Origin: Paraburkholderia flagellata
GTDB lineage: Bacteria > Pseudomonadota > Gammaproteobacteria > Burkholderiales > Burkholderiaceae
DNA: 64,000 nt
Direction of reading: 5' to 3'
Assembly (NCBI RefSeq): GCF_021390645.1
Contig: NZ_JAJEJT010000005.1
Coordinates: 558,001-622,000 of the forward strand
A program made the translations under genes and the position numbers. Positions 45,930-55,918 of the stretch are shown here, in pieces (the stretch's first letter is position 1; each line of letters opens with the position of its first letter). The notes under the pieces are model-generated. The model worked only from the letters and a program-made list of their open reading frames with translations. It was not told the DNA's origin and did no database searches.

Positions 45930-46158
45930 GATATGTTCTCCCGCGAAGGGCTTTGTAGACCCCGCAGTGGAGAAGTCGCATGGGGCATGCCCGGAGTGCT
46001 TGCCGGTCGCGGCGAGGCAGTGCAACCGTCCGGACGATGGAAGTTGATGAGACGGAGAAGCGCGCGCCTCACTCGAAGCCGGTCGACGCTCTAGAAAGAT
46101 TGGCGCCGACTCAGGGCCACTCCCGTGAAGCAACAGGATCAGGCGCCGTCACGAGCGG

Positions 46159-46731
46159 TTATCGGCTGCGTCCCCGTGAGTCCGGGCAATTAAGCGCTGG
46201 TTCAACCGCCCGGAGATTCTTCGTTCGGCGGTAAATCAATAAAGCCTTTGTGCGACGCATGGTGTGCGTGCCGTAAGCGGTATCGTCGAGTCCGATGGAG
46301 ACAATCCATCGGTGGACCATCCGTGCGTATTGTCGCGTCGAGATATGCGCCGACGCATGCAGCCGGCTCTGAAACAGATAGTCGGTGGGTTTCAAGCTCC
46401 GGGTCTTGATTCACGTTTCGATGCTCTGGCGTGTCTGCTCGGTTATCTCGAACTGAACCGATCGTTGCGTCTTCTGCCGCATGATCATTGCGCGCGATCC
46501 GACGTGGCTACCCTGGCAGACCTCGTGCACGAGCAGGCTGGTGAGGTCGCATGCCCTTAGTTTGCTATCAATTGCGAGATTGAACATGGCCAGCTCGCGG
46601 ATGTTCGAAGACATCTGCAACCTGGTGCGAATCGCCCAGATTTCCGGAAGCTTTAGCGGTGGCTTCTGTCCAGTCAGCTTGCCCTTGTTCCAAGGCACTC
46701 GGGAGCCAACCGCGACATTCTGCGTTTCCAT
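46159..46731 (-). pseudogene. Tyrosine recombinase interrupted by an in-frame stop
   Basis: From the ATG at 46731 (GGAG 8 bases upstream) the frame reads METQNVAVGSRVPWNKGKLT, RTRLQMSSNIRELAMFNLAI, CDLTSLLVHEVCQG and QKTQRSVQFEITEQTRQSIE, then a TGA at 46411-46413. The same frame continues with IKTRSLKPTDYLFQSRLHAS, ISTRQYARMVHRWI and GTHTMRRTKALLIYRRTKNLRAV. Relatives I recall have Trp at the stop position (TGG to TGA). The end also departs from the family before the expected LLGHxxxxxTxRYLG box, so the catalytic Tyr is lost. Catalytic Arg and HxxR elements (GTHTMRR) remain visible. Two defects make it inactive. Confidence 0.78.
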
Positions 46732-47807
46732 GACGATCTCCTTCCAGTTGAAGGGAGATCCAGTGTGCGCCTCTGTCAGTTGTCGCTGACTGACCGAGAA
46801 AAGACGGACCGCCGTTTGCTGCTGCGAAGGGTGCTCCGGCAGTTCGACTGCATCGGTATACTCGAACCGGCCTCGAGGTCGTCCGTTGAGCTTGCCCAAT
46901 TCTCTATCTCTGTCCGGCCAGCGCCATACGGGCCGAGCCACGCAACCTGCTGCAAACGGCGAATGTGATTTCAAAGCGCCCAGACGAAACAGGTGAGTCG
47001 TGAACGCTTTTGATGACGAAGCGCGCAGCGAACTGCTGTGCTTTTCTTGGTAGGCCAGCTCTTCGCGTTTGCGCGAGAGGGTGGGTGTCTGGTTACGGAC
47101 AGACCACCTGATCGAGGCGGCCCAGATTTGGTTAAACTCAAACGGTGCTGAATGCGACTGGTTGGAGCGCGCCAGGCTCGCCGAGGCGTCGCGAGTGATC
47201 GCAGTGCGTGAAGGTGCACGCCCGTTTCCGAAGGACGATGCGGACCTTCACAAGGTTCGGCGTATCTCAAATCTGGACCTGACGGCGAGCGCACAAAATG
47301 AAAAAAGGTCATTGCTTCTGGAGGAGTGCGGTCGCCTTGAGACGCTGTATTCCAGTGTCGGAATCGCTGGAGGTCACGGAGTGTCGTCCCAGCCGCTTTG
47401 CAAGATAGCAGGCAGCGTGCACTTCGTCCGCGTTCTGAAACGCCGCCTTATCTCCACCACTCAACCAGTGTCGCCTGTGATTGGCCCGAGGCGATGTGTC
47501 AACTCGTGCCGTCGCAAGCGCATTGCCACTACCTCGTATTGCCGCAGGTGTGACGAGAAGTGAGAGCCGACCCCTTGCTGTCACTCGAGCCTGCGCGACG
47601 GGTAACGGCAGTTTTCGGAAGTCCAGGGGCCACTCGCTCGTCTCTGGCTCGCAGAACCAAGAATCTGGTCGAAGGGCCGCGGCCGACCCCTATCGCGCCA
47701 TTCGAAAGGGTGGCCAGTGGATTCCTTGAAGTCGAGCGGGAATATTTGAAGCACGGCGGTCGTTTAGCCTGCGGCGATTTCTCGCCAGTCAGACAAGGAG
47801 GGAAGTG
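46732..47807. other. No supported gene
   Basis: About 1.1 kb. A plus-strand frame of 164 codons (47069-47563) and opposite frames overlap without any recognised motif. It may be decayed DNA. AAGGAGGG at 47796-47803 is the ribosome binding site of the next gene. Confidence 0.4.
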
Positions 47808-48995
47808 ATGTCTCAGATCTCGTGGGGTTTCAAAGCGGCGGCCGTGATTGCCCTCGCCGCCAATTTCACCATCGGACATGCCGCTGCCGACGATGCTTAC
47901 GTTGTCAAACCACTCGTGTCCAACGTGGCAGGCGCGGCCCCGAAGGTCGACGGGGTACTGCAGAACGCCTGGGGTATTGCCTTTAGTCCGGCAGGAAGTC
48001 CATTCTGGATCAACGACAATGCCACGGGCTGCTCCACGCTGTATGACGGCGAGGGGACAAAGGTGGCCCTGCAGGTCTCCATCCCGCTACCCGGCAACGT
48101 CATACCGTCCGGCGCCTGTCGCCCCGTCTTTCCTAACAATCCACCGAATCCCACACCCGCGGCGCCAACCGGGATGGTATGGAATCCTTCGTCGGCCTTT
48201 CTCGTGCCAGGTACGCAGATCCCGGCCGTATTCATCTTCGCCACCGAAGACGGCACGATTTCCGCTTGGGCCGGCGGGTTGAATCCGGCGAACAACGCCG
48301 TGATCGCGGTCGATAACTCGTCCAATCCCTCTGCCGTCAACGGGGCCGTCTACAAGGGCTTAGTCTTCGGAGTGAATGCGAAAGGAGGATTCCTGTTTGC
48401 GACGAACTTCCGCTCGGGTCAGATCGATGTATTCGGGCCGAACGGTTCGAACGGCCAGTTCACGCCCGCGACGACGGATGGTGGCTTCGCCGACCCAAAC
48501 ATCCCAGCCGGCTACGCCCCGTTCGGTATCGCGAACATCGATGGGGACCTTTTCGTCACCTATGCGCAGCAGGACAGTAAGAAGCACGACGACGTTGCAG
48601 GCCGCGGTCATGGATTTGTTGATGTATTCGATACCGACGGCCACCTGCTGCGCCGCTTTGCGAGCCAGGGATCGCTCGACTCCCCGTGGGGCATCACGCG
48701 CGCATCATTTGCGTTCGGTCGCTTCAGCGGCGAAATCCTCGTTGGCAATTTCGGCAATGGCCGAATCAATGTCTTTAACAATGACGGCACGTTCGTCGAT
48801 CAACTGGAGAATGAGTTCGGCAATCCACTGGCTATCGACGGCCTGTGGACTCTGACACTTGGTGGCGGCCGCAATTCGAGTCCGGACACGCTGTACTTCT
48901 CGGCAGGTCCTAACAAGGAGACAAATGGGCTCTTCGGCATCATCGCTCCAGTAAGCGGTTCCAAGGCGCGGGCGCCGGCTCAGGCCGGGCAATAG
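47808..48995 (+). CDS. Secreted TIGR03118 family protein
   Basis: Predicted 395-residue exported protein. A signal peptide (FKAAAVIALAANFTIGHAAA) is followed by beta-propeller-like repeats: LQNAWGIAFSPAGSPFWIND, TGMVWNPSS, FIFATEDGTISAWA, ATNFRSGQIDVF, YAPFGIANIDGDLFVTYAQQD, VDVFDTDGHLLRRF and LVGNFGNGRINVF. This set matches the TIGR03118 family of unknown function, which may bind a ligand in the periplasm or outside the cell. A strong AAGGAGGG site precedes the ATG. No partner genes nearby. Confidence 0.85.
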   Translation: MSQISWGFKAAAVIALAANFTIGHAAADDAYVVKPLVSNVAGAAPKVDGVLQNAWGIAFSPAGSPFWINDNATGCSTLYDGEGTKVALQVSIPLPGNVIPSGACRPVFPNNPPNPTPAAPTGMVWNPSSAFLVPGTQIPAVFIFATEDGTISAWAGGLNPANNAVIAVDNSSNPSAVNGAVYKGLVFGVNAKGGFLFATNFRSGQIDVFGPNGSNGQFTPATTDGGFADPNIPAGYAPFGIANIDGDLFVTYAQQDSKKHDDVAGRGHGFVDVFDTDGHLLRRFASQGSLDSPWGITRASFAFGRFSGEILVGNFGNGRINVFNNDGTFVDQLENEFGNPLAIDGLWTLTLGGGRNSSPDTLYFSAGPNKETNGLFGIIAPVSGSKARAPAQAGQ

Positions 48996-49939
48996 CCGCG
49001 AGCACGCGGCTCCCTGGGGCGTTTCAGAAACACGACATTGCTGACCATTGACGATGTCGATTCGAGTTCGATGCGGAGGACCCCACCCCAGCCGGTCGAG
49101 GAACTCGCTAGACGCGACCGGCTCTTCCGGGTGAGACCGGGAACAACCAGTTCTCGCGTAGGCAAGTCACAGCTATGGACCGATCTCGCACGAATCTGAC
49201 GGCTCCCCTCGAGTCCGCCGACTTGACCCTATTGTGTTCGGCCTAAGCTTCGGCTGGGGGCACTGTGCCTTTGCGCTGCCTGCTGTAACGGTCTGTGAAA
49301 AGCGTGCAGAACGGACATCTGACTGTCCGTCTCAATGCGCCGATGAAAGGCCGGAGGTGGCCGACGACTGCCCGACGTGGTCGGCGGTACTCGACGCGGC
49401 GCTGACGGTCGGACGGCTATCTCAACATCCGCTTCCGAAAACACTGCCGCCGCCAGGCCGAGCGAGTTGATCGGCGAGTAGGCGTTGCAGTTCAATCTGT
49501 AGATGCGACAGAAGGGCCATCAGATTGAATTCGTCCACCCGAACGCCGCAGAACCCCAGATATTTTGGGGAGCCCTGTGCTCCCGTCCGGGGGGCGGCCG
49601 CGCGGACGAGAGCTGTCACTCTCTCGGAGTTGGTGGGGCGCTACTATCGACGGGTCCTGTTTGTAGGGTTGCGACTTCGGGAGAGGAATGCAATGGACGG
49701 AGAAGATTTATCCATACCGGAATAGATGTACTACGCTGTCTCCGGGTGTTCGAAGAAGCGGGCAACGAATCGAGCTCGGCGAAAGCAGGGGCGACAAGAA
49801 AGAGGGCTGCGAAAGCTGGATCAAGATTCGGTGAGCGCCAGCAGGGACGTTCGCCCCGCCGTCTCAACGACCATCCTTCTCTCGCCCTAAAGCAATTGCG
49901 GGAGGCATTTCAACTGATCTGTCGAAAGGAGGTTTCGCC
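48996..49939. other. No supported gene
   Basis: About 940 bases. A 146-codon plus-strand frame ending at 49943 and several minus-strand frames overlap, none with motifs or a good start. AAGGAGG at 49927-49933 serves the dehydrogenase gene. Confidence 0.4.
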
Positions 49940-51037
49940 ATGAGTGGAATGATGAAAGCGGCAGTTTTCGTCGAAAAGGGCCGAATCGAAGTGACGGACA
50001 AACCGATTCCCGATGTCGGGCCTAATGACGCGCTGGTTCGTATCACCACCACGACCATCTGCGGCACCGACGTGCACATTCTCAAAGGCGAGTATCCCGT
50101 GGCTACGGGCTTGACCGTTGGGCACGAGCCAGTGGGCATAATCGAGAAGCTCGGATCTGCTGTGGTGGGCTACGAGGAGGGTCAGCGGGTAATTGCTGGT
50201 GCGATCTGTCCCAACTTCAACAGCTATGCTGCGCAGGATGGCTACCCTAGCCAGGATGGCAGCTACCTGGTTCCACAGGGATTGTGCGGATGCCACGGCT
50301 ACAAGGCCACGGCTGGCTGGCGCTTTGGCAACCTGATTGATGGGACCCAGGCTGAATATGTGCTGGTGCCCGATGCGCAGGCGAACCTTGCGCCGATTCC
50401 GGACGGCCTTGCCGATGAACAGGTGTTGATGTGCCCTGACATCATGTCGACCGGCTTCAAAGGTGCAGAAAATGCCAACATCAAGATTGGCGACACCGTG
50501 GTGGTGTTTGCGCAAGGCCCGATCGGCCTGTGCGCCACGGCGGGTGCACGTCTGCTAGGCGCTACCACGATCATCGCCGTGGACGGCAACGAACATCGCC
50601 TCGGCATCAGCAAGAAGCTTGGCGCGGACGTAACGCTCGACTTTAACCAGTGCGACGTTGTGCAGGAAGTGATGAAGCTTACCGGCGGTAAAGGTGCGGA
50701 CTCGGCCATCGAGGCGCTGGGTACGCAGCGCACCTTCGAGAACTGCATGAAGGTCATCAAGCCAGGAGGCACCCTCTCAAGTCTGGGGGTGTACTCGGAG
50801 GACCTGGAAATCCCGTTGGCAGCCTTCGCTGCGGGCCTCGGCGATCACACCATCCGCACTGCGTTGTGCCCCGGCGGCAAGGAGCGCATGCGGCGCCTGA
50901 TGAATGTGATCGAGGCCAATCGGCTTGACCTTGGCGTGATGGTTACTCACCACTACAAGCTCGACGATATTGTGGCGGCGTATGAGCTATTCGCCAACCA
51001 GCGAGACGGTGTATTGAAGGTGGCCATTAAGCCCTGA
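49940..51037 (+). CDS. Zinc-dependent alcohol dehydrogenase (MDR superfamily)
   Basis: Predicted 365-residue medium-chain dehydrogenase. The catalytic zinc ligands fit Cys41 (TICGTDVH), His62-Glu63 (VGHEPVG) and an acidic residue in the MCPDIMSTGF segment. The nucleotide fold is seen as VVVFAQGPIGLCATAGARLLG with a following acidic/Gly strand end (IIAVDGN). It resembles the thermoanaerobic secondary alcohol dehydrogenase/isopropanol dehydrogenase group, but has an insertion with several Cys and Gly-Tyr residues (residues about 90-125). AAGGAGG precedes the ATG. Stands alone. Physiological substrate unknown; a secondary alcohol or aldehyde is likely. Confidence 0.88.
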   Translation: MSGMMKAAVFVEKGRIEVTDKPIPDVGPNDALVRITTTTICGTDVHILKGEYPVATGLTVGHEPVGIIEKLGSAVVGYEEGQRVIAGAICPNFNSYAAQDGYPSQDGSYLVPQGLCGCHGYKATAGWRFGNLIDGTQAEYVLVPDAQANLAPIPDGLADEQVLMCPDIMSTGFKGAENANIKIGDTVVVFAQGPIGLCATAGARLLGATTIIAVDGNEHRLGISKKLGADVTLDFNQCDVVQEVMKLTGGKGADSAIEALGTQRTFENCMKVIKPGGTLSSLGVYSEDLEIPLAAFAAGLGDHTIRTALCPGGKERMRRLMNVIEANRLDLGVMVTHHYKLDDIVAAYELFANQRDGVLKVAIKP

Positions 51038-51282
51038 CGGTGCGAATGGTTTCGAAAACTGCAGGCATGCCCGTTGCGCAATGTGATGGGTCGGCCGGGC
51101 GTATTTCGGACGAACGTGGCCGACCGTTTCGGAGCCGTGACCGGCAATTTCTGCAACCTGACTGATTTCGGGAGCGTGACCGCGCGGGCCGGAGGGTAGG
51201 ATTGCGTTGTATATGACGTCGAGTGACTTTAGGCACGGGTCTCACGTTGACGCGAGATCCGCGTCTCAGAATCGCCACCCCT

Positions 51283-52959
51283 ATGCCAAGAAACGCCATC
51301 ATTCGTCAAGCGCTACTGGCCATTTCATGTGCACTCTCCGCGTATTGTATGGGCGTCGGCGCGGAAGAATTGCATGCTCAGGGCGGTCACGTGGAAAGCG
51401 TGAACACGGCGACACCGATCAAGCACCTGGTGGTCGTCTTCAACGAGAATGTGTCTTTCGACCACTACTTCGGGACTTACCCCACGGCGGCAAATCGTCC
51501 TGGTGAGCCCCGGTTCATTGCAGCACCCGGCACGCCACGCGTGAATGGGCTTTCGTCTGAACTACGAAGGAATAACCCGAATCACAATGCCGCCAATGGC
51601 CAGGCTGTAAGCAATCCGTTCCGGCTCGATCGAAGTCAGGCGGCGACCTCGGACCAGGACCACACTTACTCCGCAGAGCAGCGGGCTTACCACAATGGGG
51701 CGATGGACCTGTTTCCTAAGTATACGGGTCAGGGCTCGCGCGGTGGCGCGGGTGCATTCGGCACGGAAGCGCAGGTAATGGGCTATTTCGACGGCAATAC
51801 CGTAACGTCGCTATGGAACTATGCCCAGCATTTCGCAATGAGCGACAATGCGTACACATCGACGTACGGACCGTCGACGCCAGGCGCTCTGAACCTCGTA
51901 TCGGGGCAAACAAACGGCATGAAAATCGTCACGCAAGGGCACAGGTGGTTTCGCTACCCGGTGGCTGACTATTTTGTCGACGACGGCGTAGGGGGCTTTA
52001 CGTTGATCAACGACGTTGATCCCGCGTATGACGTGTGCTCCAGCGAAACCCAGGTGATGATGGCCGGCAGGAACATTGGGGACCTGCTGAACGAAAGCGG
52101 CGTCAGCTGGGGAGGGTTCATGGGTGGTTTCGACCTGACACGAGTCAATCCGAACGGCACCACCGGGTGCCAGCGAAGTACTGTTGCTACGGCCGTCGGG
52201 GTAGCCACAGCAGACTATGTGCCACATCACAACTGGTTCCAATACTACAGGTCAACGGCTAACCCGAAGCATCTGCGACCGGGTTCAGTGAGTGCCATTG
52301 GACACAGGCTGTCGATCGATGAAAAAACCGCAGATCCGGCGAATCATGAGTATGACATCAACGACTTTTTTGCAGCGGTGAAGGCACGCAATTTTCCGGC
52401 AGTCAGTTTCCTCAAGGCGCCCGGCTCGCAGGACGGGCATGCCGGCTACTCCGACCCGCTCGACGAACAGGTATTCACAACGCAGGTCATCAATTTCGTG
52501 CAGCAGCAGCCTGAATGGGACAGCACGGCGGTTATTGTGCTATGGGATGATTCAGATGGATGGTATGACCACGCCTACGCAAATCCGACACATCCATCGT
52601 TCGATTTGCGGGCCGATCGTTTGAATGGCCCCGGAAGGTGTGGAGGCGGCACTGCACCAATCGGCGTGAGTGGTGCACCGGTTAACGGGAGGTGTGGACC
52701 GGGAACGCGGATCCCATTCCTCGTCATCTCACCGTGGGCCAAACAGAACTTCGTTGACCATACGCCGATTATCGAAGCATCTGTCATCCGATTTATTGAG
52801 GACAACTGGCTCAATGGTCAGCGTATTGGCGGAGGCTCGTTCGACGCGACGGCGGGGAGCATTATGGGCATGTTCGATTTCCGCGGCGAGCCTCGCTCCG
52901 TGAAGCTGTTTCTCGACCCATTAACCGGCACGGTCGTCGATTCCGTCACACGGTATTGA
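51283..52959 (+). CDS. Secreted phosphoesterase (phospholipase C/acid phosphatase AcpA family)
   Basis: Predicted 558-residue exported hydrolase of the alkaline-phosphatase-like phosphoesterase family. The ATG at 51283 starts a signal peptide (AIIRQALLAISCALSAYCMG). The family opening IKHLVVVFNENVSFDHYFGTYP carries the metal-binding Glu-Asn pair; later come HFAMSDNAYTSTYGPSTPGALN, the metal-binding AVIVLWDDSDGWYDH and PFLVISPWAKQNFVDHT. It would cleave phosphomonoesters or phospholipids outside the cytoplasm. With the distant PiT transporter it may help scavenge phosphate. No Shine-Dalgarno is obvious, so the start is uncertain by up to 20 codons. Confidence 0.85.
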   Translation: MPRNAIIRQALLAISCALSAYCMGVGAEELHAQGGHVESVNTATPIKHLVVVFNENVSFDHYFGTYPTAANRPGEPRFIAAPGTPRVNGLSSELRRNNPNHNAANGQAVSNPFRLDRSQAATSDQDHTYSAEQRAYHNGAMDLFPKYTGQGSRGGAGAFGTEAQVMGYFDGNTVTSLWNYAQHFAMSDNAYTSTYGPSTPGALNLVSGQTNGMKIVTQGHRWFRYPVADYFVDDGVGGFTLINDVDPAYDVCSSETQVMMAGRNIGDLLNESGVSWGGFMGGFDLTRVNPNGTTGCQRSTVATAVGVATADYVPHHNWFQYYRSTANPKHLRPGSVSAIGHRLSIDEKTADPANHEYDINDFFAAVKARNFPAVSFLKAPGSQDGHAGYSDPLDEQVFTTQVINFVQQQPEWDSTAVIVLWDDSDGWYDHAYANPTHPSFDLRADRLNGPGRCGGGTAPIGVSGAPVNGRCGPGTRIPFLVISPWAKQNFVDHTPIIEASVIRFIEDNWLNGQRIGGGSFDATAGSIMGMFDFRGEPRSVKLFLDPLTGTVVDSVTRY

Positions 52960-53176
52960 AGTTCCGGGGAAGCGGTGGCCGTGCCGGCGACCTCGCGTGA
53001 CTTGCGTCGCCCGTGTCCCCACCGTGCATAGTCCGCTACATTGGCGTAATTGAACCAAGCGGCACCCGCCCCAATGTCGGCTATGACCGATAAGCGCTGG
53101 TAGGCTATGGGGCAGGTTTCTGAGCGAAGCCGACAACTGAATATCAAACCGCCGATCGAATCGAATGACGGCTCCT

Positions 53177-54813
53177 GGCCGAGGGCGTGTGGAAACGCAA
53201 TTTTCGCGGCTGAGGGCGAGGTTGACGGTGAGGTTTATCAAGTTAGATGCGTCGAGCTTGCGCTATCCGAGCATCGCGAGCGCAAGAAGCCGCTCAGGGC
53301 CTCAGCTTCCAGCCGTCCTTATTGCCTTCATTGTCCTCGCAACCTCAAGTATATTCATCACTCGCTTGAGGTTGTAGGCCAGTACCTGAAGGCTCATTTC
53401 GGTGCTCACCCGTCCGAGCGTCCGGGTTAGGAAGTGTGTGGCGCCCATCCAATGCTTCAGCGTGCCGAAGACGTGTTCAACGGTGCTTCGTCGGATGGTC
53501 ATTGCGTCAGGCTTCCGGTCGAGACGACGCTGCATGACTTCGAGTACATGTTCGTGTTCCCATCGTCGGATGCGGCGATAGTCGCTGGGCGAACATCGCT
53601 CCTTGAGATGGCAACGCGGGCATGCGCTGGGCCAGTACACGTTCAGATTCATGCCATTCTCAACGGTCTTGAATCGAAGAATTGCGCGCTCGCCAGCGGG
53701 GCATCGATACTCATCGCTCCTGGCAACGTAGATGAAGTCGCGCTTGGTGAAGAGCCCTTTCCTCCTCGACGCTGAGGTGAGTGGTTTCGGGGCATACGTG
53801 GCGATCCCGGCAAGTTCACACACGCGGATGTCCGGACCCCTGAAGTAGCCGCGGTCAGCCAGCACCTTCAGCTTTAGCTTGCCCATCGCGTTCTTCGCCG
53901 ATAGAGCCATCTTGCTGAGTTGGCCGTGGTCGCCTCCAATATTCGTCACCTCGTGTTCGACAATCAGATGATGCTTCGTATCCACGGCAGTCTGGACGTT
54001 GTAGCCGACGGTGCCGGTTCTCTTGCCACCGCTGGTCATGGAGCGGGAATCCGGGTCGGTAAGCGACAACTGTTTGTCCGGTTCTTTCTTCAGTTGCTCC
54101 CTGATCTGCTCGAGCTCACGCATCCGCTGACGCAGGAGCGCGATCTTCTCGTACAGGCGCATGGTCTTCACATCGAAACCTGCCGGACTGGTCCGGTCTG
54201 CAGTTTCAATCATGTCGAGGTATCGCTGGACGCTTTCCTCGATCTGCTGCTGGCGTTTGTCGATCTTGCCGGCAGTGAAGTTTCTGTCGCGGCTGTTCAC
54301 AGCCTTGAACTTGCTGCCGTCGATGGCGACCATGTCGCTGGATAGCAGCTTCAGTCCCCGGCACAGTTCGACGAAGCGACGGCATACGTTTCGAATGGCC
54401 GGTCCATTGTCACGGCGAAAGTCGGCGATTGTCTTGAAGTCTGGCGCCAGACGTCCTGTCAGCCACATCAGTTCAACGTTGCGTTGGCATTCGCGCTCAA
54501 GCCGCCGGCTGGACGGTACGCGGTTCAGATACCCGTAGATATAGATCTTGAGCATCGCGCCTGGGTGGTAGGACGGGCGGCCCGTGAGCGCCGGTGTAGT
54601 ACCGTTGAAGCCAAGTTCCGAAAGATCCAGCTCGTCGACGAAGGCATCTACTACCCTCACAGGATTGTCCTGTCCGATGTAGTCATCGACGCATTCGGGA
54701 AGTAGTGCGACCTGTTTGCGGTCATCGCCTTCGACGAATCGCTTCATGAGTCACCCAGTCTCGATGAGTTGATTCAGTTTAGGCGATGAGTGCGTTTTCA
54801 CACAGGCTCGGCC
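53177..54813. mobile_element. IS1182-family insertion sequence
   Basis: A transposase gene on the minus strand is framed by imperfect terminal inverted repeats of about 23 bases: GGCCGAG..GTGTGGAAACGCA at 53177-53199 and its counterpart at 54791-54813 (reverse complement GGCCGAG..GTGTGAAAACGCA). Length about 1.64 kb, normal for the family. I see no clear target duplication. The element appears complete and lies between the phosphoesterase gene and a hypothetical gene. Confidence 0.8.
53302..54747 (-). CDS. IS1182-family transposase
   Basis: Predicted 481-residue DDE transposase, intact. It opens MKRFVEGDDRKQVALLPECV and has LTGRPSYHPGAMLKIYIYGYLN, then FRRDNGPAIRN, the first catalytic Asp region MVAIDGSKFKA, a coiled linker, the second in VLADRGYFRGPDI and the Glu region STVEHVFGTLKHWMG. 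A CPRCHLKERC cysteine cluster lies before the last part. Full length for IS1182/IS5-like transposases, so the element may still move. Confidence 0.92.
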   Translation of the reverse strand: MKRFVEGDDRKQVALLPECVDDYIGQDNPVRVVDAFVDELDLSELGFNGTTPALTGRPSYHPGAMLKIYIYGYLNRVPSSRRLERECQRNVELMWLTGRLAPDFKTIADFRRDNGPAIRNVCRRFVELCRGLKLLSSDMVAIDGSKFKAVNSRDRNFTAGKIDKRQQQIEESVQRYLDMIETADRTSPAGFDVKTMRLYEKIALLRQRMRELEQIREQLKKEPDKQLSLTDPDSRSMTSGGKRTGTVGYNVQTAVDTKHHLIVEHEVTNIGGDHGQLSKMALSAKNAMGKLKLKVLADRGYFRGPDIRVCELAGIATYAPKPLTSASRRKGLFTKRDFIYVARSDEYRCPAGERAILRFKTVENGMNLNVYWPSACPRCHLKERCSPSDYRRIRRWEHEHVLEVMQRRLDRKPDAMTIRRSTVEHVFGTLKHWMGATHFLTRTLGRVSTEMSLQVLAYNLKRVMNILEVARTMKAIRTAGS

Positions 54814-54897
54814 GTACTCGGCCTGATTGCTCTTGGGGCGAGGCGTACCGCGATGTTCGTCCGCCCGGCCGACTGCGAGTTTCCCAGCCGACTTCGG

Positions 54898-55701
54898 TCA
54901 GGGTTTCGCATTGTCCGGCGTGATACTCCTGGCCGCAGCGAAGCGGCTTTGCACAGCGACGAGTTGGTCGTCAGTGGTCGCTACCAGCCACAAGCGTGCT
55001 TGCTCCACGATGTGGCGGTTGTGGTCCTTCAACGGACCCATCGCGGCGGCAGCTTTCCAGGCCACCGGGCCGATTCGGCTTTTCCTGCCCGAGGGCGCGC
55101 CCACCAGCAGGCAGTAAGGTCCAAGAGGAAGCGATACGAACGGAAGGACCGGACTAGCGCGCACGCGCCAGTCGATGAAGGGCGCCTCGCTGATGAGCAG
55201 CGGCATGGGCAAACCGTAAAGCACACTGAAATCGTACAGCGCCAGCTGCTCCCGCACACGCGCATAGATGCGCCGGATGTCATCGACAACCGCCGCGCGG
55301 ATTTCATCCTCGAACATGGGCTCCTGCGCGTAGCGTGTGAAGGCCTCCTGGGCGTCCATCTGATATGCGCTGAACAGACCGAGTTCCACGCAGTCCGCCA
55401 CTGCGCGCTGGACTTCCGCCACAGAGCCGGCTTCTTCCGGCTTGCCCAACTGCGCGGCCCTCAAAAACCGGCCAAGTCCCGCCTCCTGGATCGCAGGACC
55501 ATCCACCGACGCACCCTCCTCACCATCCTTGTCGAGCGGCACGTAAATGTATTCTTCGTTTGCGAAGTGCGACTTCTTGCCTTCGTCAAACTTGATTCCG
55601 CCATCGATGCAGTCCAAATAGCGAGTACCGATTCGGCCATGCTCCCAAACCCAATTCTTCAGGAGCGGACGTAGTGGATGCAGCCTGTCGTGATTAGCCA
55701 T
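54898..55701 (-). CDS. Hypothetical protein
   Basis: Predicted 267-residue protein starting at the ATG at 55701 with GGAGG 6 bases upstream; the longer in-frame extension overlaps the LysR gene region and is rejected. It reads RLHPLRPLLKNWVWEHGRIG near the start and PLLISEAPFIDWRVRA, HNRHIVEQARLWLVATTDDQ near the end, a pattern loosely like the second half of DUF4238 proteins, which I cannot confirm. Probably soluble. The IS1182 element lies 84 bases beyond its stop, so the gene escaped disruption. Confidence 0.6.
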   Translation of the reverse strand: MANHDRLHPLRPLLKNWVWEHGRIGTRYLDCIDGGIKFDEGKKSHFANEEYIYVPLDKDGEEGASVDGPAIQEAGLGRFLRAAQLGKPEEAGSVAEVQRAVADCVELGLFSAYQMDAQEAFTRYAQEPMFEDEIRAAVVDDIRRIYARVREQLALYDFSVLYGLPMPLLISEAPFIDWRVRASPVLPFVSLPLGPYCLLVGAPSGRKSRIGPVAWKAAAAMGPLKDHNRHIVEQARLWLVATTDDQLVAVQSRFAAARSITPDNAKP

Positions 55702-55918
55702 TGAATCCTCCAAGTGCCCCAGTATAGTTTCAAGTGGTTGCTTGGCCGAACCCCGTCCGATCGAATTTCCGTAGTCGACCCAGTTGGAGTCATCGACAGC
55801 TTCCTGCGCAAACGGCACCAATGAGACGCGAACCGGACATCGGGGCAGCACGCGCCTCGACTCCTTCAGTCTTTCGCCGAAGGTACTTGCTCCCGGTCGC
55901 ACACTTTGGCCTGCCGCG

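Noticed and set aside
46971..47563. Overlapping frames of 113 (minus) and 164 (plus) codons
   Set aside because: Neither has motifs or a good start; composition does not favour one over the other, so no gene is called.
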